A stretch of 47,514 nt of DNA from contig DVID01000002.1 in the NCBI GenBank assembly GCA_018711625.1, positions 1-47,514 on the forward strand, written 5' to 3'. Positions within the stretch are counted from its first letter, which is position 1. Each line of letters starts with the position of its first letter. Both the position numbers and the translations under genes were made by a program. Below the pieces are notes generated by a model. It searched no databases. It was not told the DNA's origin and worked only from the letters and a program-made list of their open reading frames with translations. Source of the stretch: Candidatus Limicola stercorigallinarum (GTDB lineage: Bacteria > Actinomycetota > Coriobacteriia > Coriobacteriales > Coriobacteriaceae). This document shows positions 26,992 through 35,414 of this stretch, piece after piece.

Positions 26992-28812
26992 CTACTCGTC
27001 CAACGCACCGCCGTTCGCAAATTGTGCATTGTAGAGCTCTGCATAGAAGCCCTGCTTCGCGAGCAGCTCTTCGTGCGTGCCCTTCTCTACGATGTCGCCA
27101 TCCCGCAGTACCAAAATCACGTCGGCGTTGCGGATGGTTGAGAGACGGTGTGCGATCACAAAGCTCGTGCGTCCTTGCATAAGCGCGTCCATCGCACGCT
27201 GGATGCGCTCTTCGGTTCGCGTATCAACATTGGACGTCGCTTCATCGAGAATGAGAATCGGACGGTCAGCGATGAAGGCGCGCGCAATGGTGAGAAGCTG
27301 CCGCTGACCCTGGCTCACGTTTGAGGCATCCTCGTTGAGCTCGAAGTTATACCCACCTGGCAGCGTGCGGATGAAGTGATCCGCAAGCGCGGCACGTGCG
27401 GCGGCGTGCACCTCGTCGTCCGAAGCACCGGCGCGGCCATACCGGATGTTTTCCATAATAGAGCCCTTGAAGAGCCAGGTATCTTGCAGCACCATGGCAA
27501 AGTTCTGACGCAGATCGTCGCGAGACCAATCGCGCAAATCAACCCCGTCCACTGTGATGGAGCCGCCGTTTACATCGTAGAAGCGCATCAAGAGCTTCAT
27601 GAGCGTGGTCTTGCCGGCACCGGTGGGGCCAACGATAGCAACCGTCTGACCTGGCTTAACGTCACAGGTGAAGTCGTGGATGATGGTCTTTGTTGGCACG
27701 TAGCCAAACTTCACATGGTCAAACGACACCGCACCCGAGCACGCTGGAAGCTCTCCCGTTGCGGGACGGTCCTCCTCTTCGGGTTCTGCCAAAAACTCAA
27801 ACACGCGCTCCGCTGCCGCCGAGAGCATCTGGAGCATGTTCGATACCTGCGAGAGCTGCGTGATAGGCTGCGTGAAGTTGCGCACATACTGCATAAAGGC
27901 CTGAATGTCACCGAGCGTGATGGAGCCCGCAATGGCAAGTGCGGCGCCAACCGACACAACGGCAACGTAAGCAAGGTTGGCAACAAAGTTCATGATGGGC
28001 TGCATGAGGCCCGAGAAGAACTGTGCGCGCCATCCCGTCACATACAGATTCTCGTTTTGCACGTCGAAGTCCGCCACAGAACGCGCCTCGCGATTGAACA
28101 CCTTGATGACTGTCTGGCCCGAGAAGCTCTCTTCCACCATGCCATCCACGGCGCCCAGCAATGCCTGTTGACGGCGGAAATATCGCTGGGAGTACCGCAC
28201 CACAAGCACCACCAGGATGAGCGACACAGGCACCGTCAAGAACGTCACGCCGGCCAAGGCAACGGACACCGAAAGCATCATCACGGTGACACCGATGAGC
28301 TGCGTCACGGAGGTGATGAGCTGCGTCACGCTTTGGTTCAGCGACTGTCCGAGCGTGTCAACGTCGTTGGTGACGCGGCTGAGCACGTCACCCACCGAGT
28401 TGGTCTCAAAGTATCCAAGCGGCATGCGGTCGATCTTCTCAACGATCTCACGACGCATGCGATAGCACACACGCTGTGTAATGCCCGTCATGAGCCAACC
28501 CTGAACAAAGTTGAGGAAGGCCGCCGTGATGTACAGGCACAGAAGCGTTGCCAAAATGTAGCCAATCTTGGCAAAGTCAATCGATCCGGTTCCCGTCACC
28601 TTGGCGGCAATGCCCGAGAAGAGCTCGGTGGTCGCCTGGCCAAGAATCTTGGGGCCCATGACATTGAAAACGACCGATCCGATAGCGCACGCAATGGCAA
28701 TGACGAGTGCCACACGCTCATGAGCGATGTAACTAATGAGCTTGCGGATCGTTCCTTTGAAATCTTTGGCGCGCTCTGAAGCTACGCCACGCCTTCCCAT
28801 AGGACCGGGCAT
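26992..28812 (-). CDS. ABC exporter half-transporter B (fused membrane and ATPase domains)
   Basis: Second half of a heterodimeric type IV ABC exporter of the MdlB/LmrA-like group. The 606-residue product has six membrane helices in residues about 30-330 and a substrate-cavity segment GYFETNSVGDVLSRVTNDVD. The ATPase has Walker A VGPTGAGKTTLMKLL, Q-loop MVLQDTWLFKGS, signature NVSQGQRQLLTIARAF, Walker B ILILDEATSN and the switch AHRLST. The catalytic Glu follows Walker B Asp, so this half is probably the active ATP site. Its ATG overlaps the upstream partner's stop by one base (TGATG). The substrate is unknown; multidrug or lipid export is possible. Confidence 0.92.
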   Translation of the reverse strand: MPGPMGRRGVASERAKDFKGTIRKLISYIAHERVALVIAIACAIGSVVFNVMGPKILGQATTELFSGIAAKVTGTGSIDFAKIGYILATLLCLYITAAFLNFVQGWLMTGITQRVCYRMRREIVEKIDRMPLGYFETNSVGDVLSRVTNDVDTLGQSLNQSVTQLITSVTQLIGVTVMMLSVSVALAGVTFLTVPVSLILVVLVVRYSQRYFRRQQALLGAVDGMVEESFSGQTVIKVFNREARSVADFDVQNENLYVTGWRAQFFSGLMQPIMNFVANLAYVAVVSVGAALAIAGSITLGDIQAFMQYVRNFTQPITQLSQVSNMLQMLSAAAERVFEFLAEPEEEDRPATGELPACSGAVSFDHVKFGYVPTKTIIHDFTCDVKPGQTVAIVGPTGAGKTTLMKLLMRFYDVNGGSITVDGVDLRDWSRDDLRQNFAMVLQDTWLFKGSIMENIRYGRAGASDDEVHAAARAALADHFIRTLPGGYNFELNEDASNVSQGQRQLLTIARAFIADRPILILDEATSNVDTRTEERIQRAMDALMQGRTSFVIAHRLSTIRNADVILVLRDGDIVEKGTHEELLAKQGFYAELYNAQFANGGALDE

Positions 28813-31130
28813 CAGCGCTCACCCCCTTCCTCGCCAGCAAGAGGCACATCGGGTGCCCCTTGCTCAGCCGAAGCATCATCAAGGCCAAGCTCGGCTGCAG
28901 AGAGCTGGCTTTTCGCGATCTCAAGATAGGCCGGGCAGCTCGTAAGGAGCTCCTCATGCGTGCCACGGCCGACAATCTTGCCGTCATCGAGCACCAAAAT
29001 CTCGTCGGCGTGCATGATGGTGGCAATACGCTGCGCCACAATAATCACCGTTGCATCGCCAGCCTTATGAGCAAGCTCGGCACGCAGCGCGGCGTCTGTC
29101 TTGTAGTCCAGCGCCGAGAATGAGTCGTCAAACACGAGCACTTTGGGGTGAATCGCCAGCGCGCGAGCAATAGAGAGACGCTGACTCTGGCCACCCGAGA
29201 CATTGGAGCCGCCCTGCGCGATGGGCGCATGATAGCCATCGGGCTTAGCCTCGATAAACTCGGCTGCCTGAGCAATGCTCGCCGCTTCAACCATATCGGC
29301 ATCGGCGAGCTCCGCGTTGCCGTACTTTATGTTGCTTTCAATCGTGCCTGAGAAGAGCATGCGCTTTTGAGGCACATAGCCTATGACGCGACGCAGCTCG
29401 TCGAGCTTGATAGAGCGAATGTCCACCCCGTCCAAGGTGATAGAGCCCTCTGTCACATCGTAGAGGCGCGGCAGGAGCTGCACGAGCGAAGACTTGCCGC
29501 AGCCCGTGGAACCGATGATCGCACAGGTCTTCCCCGGCTCCGCCGTGAAGCTCACATGCTCAAGCGTGGGCGCGTCGGCATCGGGGTAGGTGAAGGTGAC
29601 ATCGTTATACGAGATAACGCCATGCCAGCCCTCGCCCTGCTCGCGCGAAACCTGGCTCGCCGGGTCGGGATCGGCAATGCTCGAATGGCAGTTGAGCACC
29701 TCGAGCACGCGCTCGGCGGCCACATCGGCACGGGGCAGCATAACCGAGATCATGGTGATAATCATGAAGCTCATGATCACCTGCATCACATAGTTAATGT
29801 AGGCCATAAGGTCGCCCACCATCACGGTGCCGGCGTCCACGCCCTGGCCACCAAACCACACGATACCCACCGTCGCCGCGTTCATCACAATAAGCATCAC
29901 CGGCATGAGCACGCTCATACAGCGGTTCGTGAAAATATAGGTGGAGGTGAGGGCACGGTTTGCCTCGTCGTAGCGCTCCTGCTCATACGCCTGGCGACCA
30001 AAAGCGCGAATGGGCATGATGCCGGTGATGATCTCGCGCGCCACCAGGTTGTTGCGGTCCACGAGCTTTTGCATGATGCGGAACTTGGGCATGGTCACAC
30101 CCATGAGCACACCAATGGCGACGGCAATCGCCGCAACGGCAATCGCGAGAATCCACTCAAGACCAACGGGATTTGCCAGCACGCGCACCAGCGCACCGAT
30201 GCCCATGCACGGTGCAAAAAGCACAATGCGCATGCACATGACGAGCACCATCTGAATCTGCTGGATATCGTTGGTGGCACGCGTGATGAGCGATGCGGCG
30301 GAGAACTTGGTCATCTCAGCAGGAGAGAAATCGAGCACGCGCTCGTAGAGGGTATGCCGGAGGTCACATGCGATTGCAGCAGCCGTTTTGGACGCATTGA
30401 GCGCAGCAAAGATGGCGCAAAGTGCCGAGAAGAGCGCGTAGGCAAGCATGGTAAGGCCCTGGCGCACAAGGTAGCTACTCTGCACCTCGTTAAGGTCAAG
30501 CCCGGCATCACGGTACGCGCTCTTTACAAACTCAACCGCGCGCGACTCCACTATGGTGTCACCGTTATCGCCCAGCTGCTCTACGAGCGCTTCACGCGCA
30601 TCCACCAGCCGGTCGCGCGAAATCATCCCAGCGTCGACAAGCTGGGAGATGTCATCCATATCCACGGTATCGCCCAACAGTGCCTCGGTCTGCTGGCGCG
30701 CAGCAGCAACGGCCTCGGGAGAAGTGCCCGAAGAGAAGGCAGGCCCCATGCCCTCGATGAAGGTTTCTACGGGAATGCCCTGATCCAACTGATACACAAG
30801 CATCTCGGCCTCGGCAAGCGGCTCCTCAAGCGTGGAGCGCGTCTCATCATCACCCTCAAAAGCCCTGACGCCACCCTCATCGGCAGGAGCATAGGCGTCA
30901 TCGAGCGTTTGAGCCGTATCAGCATCGAGGAATAGCTCGACCTGGGCAAGATCAGCGGCGAGGATCTTCTCAGGCACCACGCTTTCGATACCGCCCTGGC
31001 TGATACCAACATCCACGATGTCGCTCATGAGCCCCGGTAGCGTGAGCTCGCAGTTTGCCTGTGCAAACAGCAGAACCAAAGCAATGAGCAGATTGATGCC
31101 ATGGCCTTTCAGAAACGTGAAGATCTTCAC
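28812..31130 (-). CDS. ABC exporter half-transporter A with large extracellular insertion
   Basis: First half of the heterodimeric exporter. The protein (about 772 residues) begins MKIFTFLKGHGINLLIALVL (GTG start). An insertion of about 170 residues (about 45-215), acidic and mostly helical, lies between membrane helices 1 and 2 and should face outward. The ATPase carries Walker A IGSTGCGKSSLVQLL, signature NVSGGQSQRLSIARAL and VFDDSFSALD, where Asp replaces the catalytic Glu. That makes this the degenerate-site partner, as in other heterodimers. I start at GTG 31128-31130 with AAGGGGG at 5 nt; an in-frame GTG at 31151 is less likely. Similar insertions occur in relatives in Firmicutes. Confidence 0.9.
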   Translation of the reverse strand: MKIFTFLKGHGINLLIALVLLFAQANCELTLPGLMSDIVDVGISQGGIESVVPEKILAADLAQVELFLDADTAQTLDDAYAPADEGGVRAFEGDDETRSTLEEPLAEAEMLVYQLDQGIPVETFIEGMGPAFSSGTSPEAVAAARQQTEALLGDTVDMDDISQLVDAGMISRDRLVDAREALVEQLGDNGDTIVESRAVEFVKSAYRDAGLDLNEVQSSYLVRQGLTMLAYALFSALCAIFAALNASKTAAAIACDLRHTLYERVLDFSPAEMTKFSAASLITRATNDIQQIQMVLVMCMRIVLFAPCMGIGALVRVLANPVGLEWILAIAVAAIAVAIGVLMGVTMPKFRIMQKLVDRNNLVAREIITGIMPIRAFGRQAYEQERYDEANRALTSTYIFTNRCMSVLMPVMLIVMNAATVGIVWFGGQGVDAGTVMVGDLMAYINYVMQVIMSFMIITMISVMLPRADVAAERVLEVLNCHSSIADPDPASQVSREQGEGWHGVISYNDVTFTYPDADAPTLEHVSFTAEPGKTCAIIGSTGCGKSSLVQLLPRLYDVTEGSITLDGVDIRSIKLDELRRVIGYVPQKRMLFSGTIESNIKYGNAELADADMVEAASIAQAAEFIEAKPDGYHAPIAQGGSNVSGGQSQRLSIARALAIHPKVLVFDDSFSALDYKTDAALRAELAHKAGDATVIIVAQRIATIMHADEILVLDDGKIVGRGTHEELLTSCPAYLEIAKSQLSAAELGLDDASAEQGAPDVPLAGEEGGER

Positions 31131-31650
31131 GCTGTCCCCCTTCCCATGCACAAACGACCCCTCTCGGCAGGAGGTACCGACCGAGAAGTCTGCGCGCGAA
31201 GGCTATTAGAATTGATTGGGCATGTATCTACCCACGATGTTTGCGATACGAAGGACAAGCGAGCGAACGTTCCCGCGGTCACAGAAACTCCACCGCCAAC
31301 TCAGCACGTCCGCCTCTTGCACGTCCGATGCAAAAGGATTGCTGGCACACATGGCCCCGCGCACTTTTATAAGAGTTGCGCCTTCAGAGGCGTGGAGAAG
31401 CCATGCATCCCCGTCAGGTATCCATAGTTCTAGGGTCTATCCTGCATAAACGCTTGCAATACCACGCGTGGGCTGCAATAATGCTGCACGCAGAACACCC
31501 TTGGCAATCACCGCCCCTCCTGCCGGTCATCTGCTCCCCCGGCTTCGGATGAGACATCGGTATGAAGATTGCACGGAGTGAGCTGCCCTGTGATATAGTT
31601 CAATTTTGTTTGTTCAAGCGGTATCCAGACCGCCCAAGGAGGGTCTAGAC
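31131..31650. other. Divergent region between the ABC exporter and rpmB
   Basis: There is no gene in these 520 bases. On the minus-strand leader, TCTCGG and CCGAGA can pair around a GGTACC palindrome (about 31170-31195). TCTAAT there is a possible -10 for the exporter but has no good -35. On the plus side a promoter for rpmB lies at 31569-31599. The rest is featureless to me. Confidence 0.5.
31569..31599 (+). promoter_or_regulatory. Candidate rpmB promoter
   Basis: TTGCAC (31569-31574) and TATAGT (31594-31599) match the consensus boxes well but are 19 nt apart. GATATA two bases earlier would give a 17-nt spacer. It lies about 50 bases before the rpmB ATG. Confidence 0.5.
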
Positions 31651-31839
31651 ATGTCCAAAGTTTGCGAGATTTGCGGTAAGCACCCCGTTGCTGGTCGCTC
31701 CATCAGCCACTCCCACCGCGTCACCAATCGTACGTTCCGTCCCAACATCCAGCGTGTGTACGTTGTGGTTGACGGTCATCGTCGCAAGATGAACGTTTGC
31801 ACCAACTGCCTCAAGTCGGGCAAGGTCGCTCGTTCCTAA
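31651..31839 (+). CDS. rpmB: 50S ribosomal protein L28
   Basis: Large-subunit ribosomal protein. The 62-residue product begins MSKVCEICGKHPVAGRSISH and has the zinc-ribbon Cys pairs CEICG and CTNC (four Cys ligands). It continues with NRTFRPNIQRVYVVVDG and KMNVCTNCLKSGKVARS. ATG 31651 follows AAGGAGG at ideal spacing; an in-frame extension upstream is not part of the gene. In many Gram-positives rpmB lies next to asp23; here about 6.5 kb of other genes lie between them. Confidence 0.96.
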   Translation: MSKVCEICGKHPVAGRSISHSHRVTNRTFRPNIQRVYVVVDGHRRKMNVCTNCLKSGKVARS

Positions 31840-31863
31840 GGACGACATCACATTGTTTTTTAT

Positions 31864-31892
31864 GCGCTCCTTCGGGAGCGCTTTTTATTTAT
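31864..31892 (+). terminator. Terminator of rpmB
   Basis: GCGCTCC-TTCG-GGAGCGC forms a 7-bp stem with a UUCG-type tetraloop and is followed by TTTTTATTT. It lies 24 bases after the rpmB stop. Confidence 0.92.
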
Positions 31893-31941
31893 ATCCCTCC
31901 CCTGGTTTTGCAGAAGCCACCCTATGAGGTGAAACCGCCTT

Positions 31942-32496
31942 ATGGAAACCTCCGACAACACAGTGCCAATGCGCCTCAAAGCAAAACTTGCCGAGCACCA
32001 TCTCCTCGCCTCAGATGGTTCGCAGACCATCTACGGCAAGCCCGTATGGCGCTCCATCGCCCCTGGGCATGAGCCCGAACGCCTCATGGATGCAACCCGC
32101 GCCCAGCGCGACCTCGTCGTCTTTGCCCACGCAACGCCCGCCACCGGCCCCAACCAATGTGCCGCCTGGGTGGAGCATGTGTTCTCACATATGAACCTAG
32201 GCGTGATTGTAGGAGATGCGGCGGACCTTGCGCGCAGGTGGTGCACGCTTACCGACACGCGCGCCCTTAACGTTGGCATGATCATGGCCACATCAGCTCA
32301 TCCCTTCGGCACCGATGGGCGCGCTTGGGGCCATGTGGGAATCTATGTAGGAGACAGGCGCGTTATGGATTCCGTTGAAGGGCGCGTGCGCACCTCACCG
32401 CTTGACGCATGGATAAGCGTTTATGGCGTTATGGCCGACGTGCAATGGGGCTGGCTCGGCGGCATCGCGCTCAATCAGCTTTCTAATACGATATAA
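31942..32496 (+). CDS. Small NlpC/P60- or CHAP-like (papain-fold) hydrolase
   Basis: A 184-residue protein with a likely Cys-His catalytic pair. Cys73 lies in NQCAAWVEHVF at the start of a helix, and His131 lies in WGHVGIYVGDRRVMDSVEGR. These have the order and spacing of NlpC/P60 and CHAP peptidoglycan amidases or endopeptidases. There is no signal peptide or membrane helix, so it would act inside the cell unless delivered by another route. The ribosome-binding site (GAGGTG) is about 11 bases before the ATG, longer than usual. It stands alone between rpmB and adhE. The hydrolase assignment is moderate; substrate and role are unknown. Confidence 0.65.
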   Translation: METSDNTVPMRLKAKLAEHHLLASDGSQTIYGKPVWRSIAPGHEPERLMDATRAQRDLVVFAHATPATGPNQCAAWVEHVFSHMNLGVIVGDAADLARRWCTLTDTRALNVGMIMATSAHPFGTDGRAWGHVGIYVGDRRVMDSVEGRVRTSPLDAWISVYGVMADVQWGWLGGIALNQLSNTI

Positions 32497-32566
32497 GTCC
32501 ATTGCTTCCGTATATTGCTAAATGAGATTTCGAGAAATACCCATTGACTTGACCTGCCTATATTAA

Positions 32567-32599
32567 TTGAAGCGTTACAAATTAATGAAACGTTTTAAT
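32567..32599 (+). promoter_or_regulatory. Two LacI/CcpA-like operator sites upstream of adhE
   Basis: Two CG-centred palindrome-like sites, TTGAAGCGTTACAA (32567-32580) and AATGAAACGTTTTAAT (32584-32599), lie 18 nt apart centre to centre. They resemble operators of LacI-family regulators, including catabolite control proteins. They sit just upstream of a candidate promoter, TTGACC (32617-32622) and GATACT (32642-32647), with a 19-nt spacer. Confidence 0.5.
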
Positions 32600-32689
32600 C
32601 TACCGTTTGCCGGAAATTGACCGTTCACCGAGAAAAGACTTGATACTATTCATGATGTAGGGTAAGTCACCGGTCACAAGGAGAGACAC

Positions 32690-35335
32690 ATGGTGAAAAA
32701 GCCAACGGCAACAGCCGCACCCGAGGTCATCGATTCCGTTGATGCCCTCGAGGCTAAACTCGCGCAGATGCGCGAGGCCCAGAAGGTCTTTGCAACCTAC
32801 ACTCAGGAGCAGGTAGATAAGATCTTCTACGAAGCCGCCATGGCGGCCAACAAGGCGCGCATTCCGCTCGCCAAGCTCGCTGTCGAGGATACCGGCCGCG
32901 GCATTGTTGAGGACAAGGTCATCAAGAACCACTACGCCTCCGAGTACATCTACAACGCCTACAAGAACACCAAGACCTGCGGTGTCATCGAGCGTGACGA
33001 GGCCTACGGTGTGACCAAGGTTGCCGAGCCCATCGGTATCGTGGGCGCCGTCATCCCCACCACCAACCCCACCTCCACCGCCATCTTCAAGTGCCTTATC
33101 TGCCTGAAGACGCGCAACGCCATCATCATCTCGCCGCACCCGGCAGCCGCCAAGTGCACCATCGCTGCCGCCAAGCTCGTGCTTGAGGCCGCCGTCAAGG
33201 CTGGTGCCCCCGAGGGCATCATCGGCTGGATCGACGTCCCCTCGCTCGACCTCACCAATATGCTTATGCGCGAGGTTGACATCATCCTCGCTACCGGTGG
33301 CCCCGGCATGGTGAAGGCCGCCTACTCCTCGGGCAAGCCCGCCCTGGGCGTTGGCGCCGGCAACACTCCGGTTGTCATCGACGACACCGCCGATATCAAG
33401 CTCGCGGTGAACTCCATCATCCACTCCAAGACGTTCGACAACGGCATGATCTGCGCCTCCGAGCAGTCGGTGACCGCTCTCGATTCCATCTATGACGAGG
33501 TCAAGCGCGAGTTTGAGTATCGTGGCTGCTACTTCGTGAAGCAGGGCAAGGAGCTCGAGGCTCTGCGCGAGGCCATGTTCAAAAACGGCGCGCTCGATCA
33601 CCGCATCCCCGGTATGCCCGCCGCGAAGATCGCTGAGCTCGCCGGCATCGAGATTCCGGCCAAAACCAAGATCCTCATCGCCGAGGTCACCTCGACCGAC
33701 CCCTCCAAGGAGGAGTTCAGCCACGAGAAGCTCTCCCCCGTTCTCGCCATGTATCACGCGAAGGACTTCCAGGAGGCCGTCGACAAGGCTGAGCACCTCG
33801 TGCTCGCCGGTGGCCCGGGCCACACCGCCTCGCTCTATGTGCACCCGGCGGAGAAGGAAAAGATTGCGCTCTTTGAAGAGACCATGAAGGCGTGCCGCAT
33901 CGTCATCAACACCCCCTCCAGCCAGGGTGGTATCGGCGATCTGTACAACTTCGCCATGAAGCCGTCCCTCACGCTGGGTTGCGGCTCCTGGGGTGGCAAC
34001 TCCGTCTCCGAGAACGTTGGGGTGAAGCACTTGCTCAACATCAAGACTGTGGCCGAGCGCCGCGAGAACATGCTCTGGTTCAGGGCGCCCGAAAAGATCT
34101 ACTTCAAGAAGGGCTGCACGCCCGTCGCGCTCGACGAGATCGGTCGCGTCATGGGCAAGAAGCGCGCCTTCATCGTCACCGACTCCTTCCTCTACAAGAA
34201 CGGCAACTGCCGCGCCATCGAGGCCAAGCTTGACGAGATGGGCGTTGCGCACGATGCCTTCTACGACATCTGCCCCGACCCGCGTCTCCAGGACGCCCAG
34301 AAGGGCGCCGAGCGCATGCGCCTTTTCGAGCCCGACGTCATCATCGCCGTCGGCGGCGGTTCTGCTATGGACGCCGGCAAGATCATGTGGCTCATGTACG
34401 AGCACCCCGAGGTCAACTTCGAGGATGCCGCCATGGACTTCATGGACATCCGCAAGCGTGTCTTCACCTTCCCGAAGCTGGGCGAGAAGGCCTACTTCGT
34501 AGCCGTCCCCACCTCCTCGGGCACCGGCTCTGAGGTGACGCCCTTCGCGATCATCACCGACGCTGAGACGGGCATCAAGTGGCCGATCACCGACTACGCG
34601 CTCCTGCCCAACATGGCCATCGTTGACGTTGACAACGCCATGACCGCGCCCAAGGGCCTCACCTGCGCCTCTGGTATCGACGTCATGACGCACGCCATTG
34701 AGTCCTATGTCTCGATCATGTCCTCCGATTACACGCGTGGCCTCTCCATGCGCGCAGCGAAGCTCGTGTTTGAGAACCTGCCCGCGGCCTACGAGAAGGG
34801 CGCTGCCGACCCGCACGCTCGCGAGGAGATGCACAACGCCTCCTGCCTCGCTGGTATGGCCTTCGCCAACGCCTTCCTGGGCGTGAACCACTCCATGGCT
34901 CACAAGCTTGGCGCCTTCCATCACCTGCCGCACGGCCTGGCCAACGCCGTCATCCTCACCCGCGTTATGCGTTACAACGCTGCCGAGAAGCCCGTTAAGA
35001 TGGGCACCTTCTCCCAGTACCAGTATCCGCACGCGCTCAAGGACTACGCCGACCTTGGCCGTTACTGCGGCTGCACCGGCGCGGATGACCACGAGGTGTT
35101 CGAGAACTTTATCAAGAAGCTCGAGGACCTTATGGAGACCATCGGTATCAAGAAGACCATTGCCGAGTACGGTGTTGACGAGAAGTACTTCCTCGAGACC
35201 CTCGACGACATGACCGAGCAGGCCTTCAACGACCAGTGCACCGGTGCCAACCCGCGCTACCCGCTCATGAGCGAAATCAAGGAGCTGTACCTCGACGCCT
35301 ACTATGGCCGCGAGCCGCAGTCCTACGAGGTGTAA
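32690..35335 (+). CDS. adhE: Bifunctional acetaldehyde-CoA / alcohol dehydrogenase
   Basis: Reduces acetyl-CoA to acetaldehyde and then ethanol with NADH, regenerating NAD in fermentation. The 881-residue product has the CoA-dependent aldehyde dehydrogenase domain first (about 1-440), with GAVIPTTNPTSTAIFKCL and the catalytic Cys255 in NGMICASEQS. A linker with SLTLGCGSWGGNSVSENVG follows, then the iron-dependent alcohol dehydrogenase domain with GGGSAMDAGKIMW and the iron-binding GVNHSMAHKLGAFHHLPHG (about 731-749). Such enzymes form spirosome filaments. The ATG follows AAGGAG. Codon use is strongly biased to C/G-ending codons, consistent with high expression. Confidence 0.97.
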   Translation: MVKKPTATAAPEVIDSVDALEAKLAQMREAQKVFATYTQEQVDKIFYEAAMAANKARIPLAKLAVEDTGRGIVEDKVIKNHYASEYIYNAYKNTKTCGVIERDEAYGVTKVAEPIGIVGAVIPTTNPTSTAIFKCLICLKTRNAIIISPHPAAAKCTIAAAKLVLEAAVKAGAPEGIIGWIDVPSLDLTNMLMREVDIILATGGPGMVKAAYSSGKPALGVGAGNTPVVIDDTADIKLAVNSIIHSKTFDNGMICASEQSVTALDSIYDEVKREFEYRGCYFVKQGKELEALREAMFKNGALDHRIPGMPAAKIAELAGIEIPAKTKILIAEVTSTDPSKEEFSHEKLSPVLAMYHAKDFQEAVDKAEHLVLAGGPGHTASLYVHPAEKEKIALFEETMKACRIVINTPSSQGGIGDLYNFAMKPSLTLGCGSWGGNSVSENVGVKHLLNIKTVAERRENMLWFRAPEKIYFKKGCTPVALDEIGRVMGKKRAFIVTDSFLYKNGNCRAIEAKLDEMGVAHDAFYDICPDPRLQDAQKGAERMRLFEPDVIIAVGGGSAMDAGKIMWLMYEHPEVNFEDAAMDFMDIRKRVFTFPKLGEKAYFVAVPTSSGTGSEVTPFAIITDAETGIKWPITDYALLPNMAIVDVDNAMTAPKGLTCASGIDVMTHAIESYVSIMSSDYTRGLSMRAAKLVFENLPAAYEKGAADPHAREEMHNASCLAGMAFANAFLGVNHSMAHKLGAFHHLPHGLANAVILTRVMRYNAAEKPVKMGTFSQYQYPHALKDYADLGRYCGCTGADDHEVFENFIKKLEDLMETIGIKKTIAEYGVDEKYFLETLDDMTEQAFNDQCTGANPRYPLMSEIKELYLDAYYGREPQSYEV

Positions 35336-35352
35336 ACGAGCGTTTGCCTCAC

Positions 35353-35376
35353 GCGGGTGGGCGCCTGTCCACCCGC
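35353..35376 (+). terminator. Hairpin after adhE, possible weak terminator
   Basis: GCGGGTGG (35353-35360) pairs with CCACCCGC (35369-35376) around an 8-nt loop. Only CCCATTT follows, so termination would be partial and the next gene could be read through. Confidence 0.5.
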
Positions 35377-35414
35377 CCCATTTCGCGAGCATGTATTAGA
35401 AAGGATTAGGAACC

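Noticed and set aside
32600-35392. A 930-codon open frame antisense to adhE, and similar long frames opposite glgP (40748-42892), fakA (22970-24799) and the pyr genes (10540-12240)
   Set aside because: Their products are low-complexity and rich in Val/Gly/His/Arg, show no family motifs and exist because GC-rich, strongly codon-biased genes leave the opposite strand open. The sense genes are clear.
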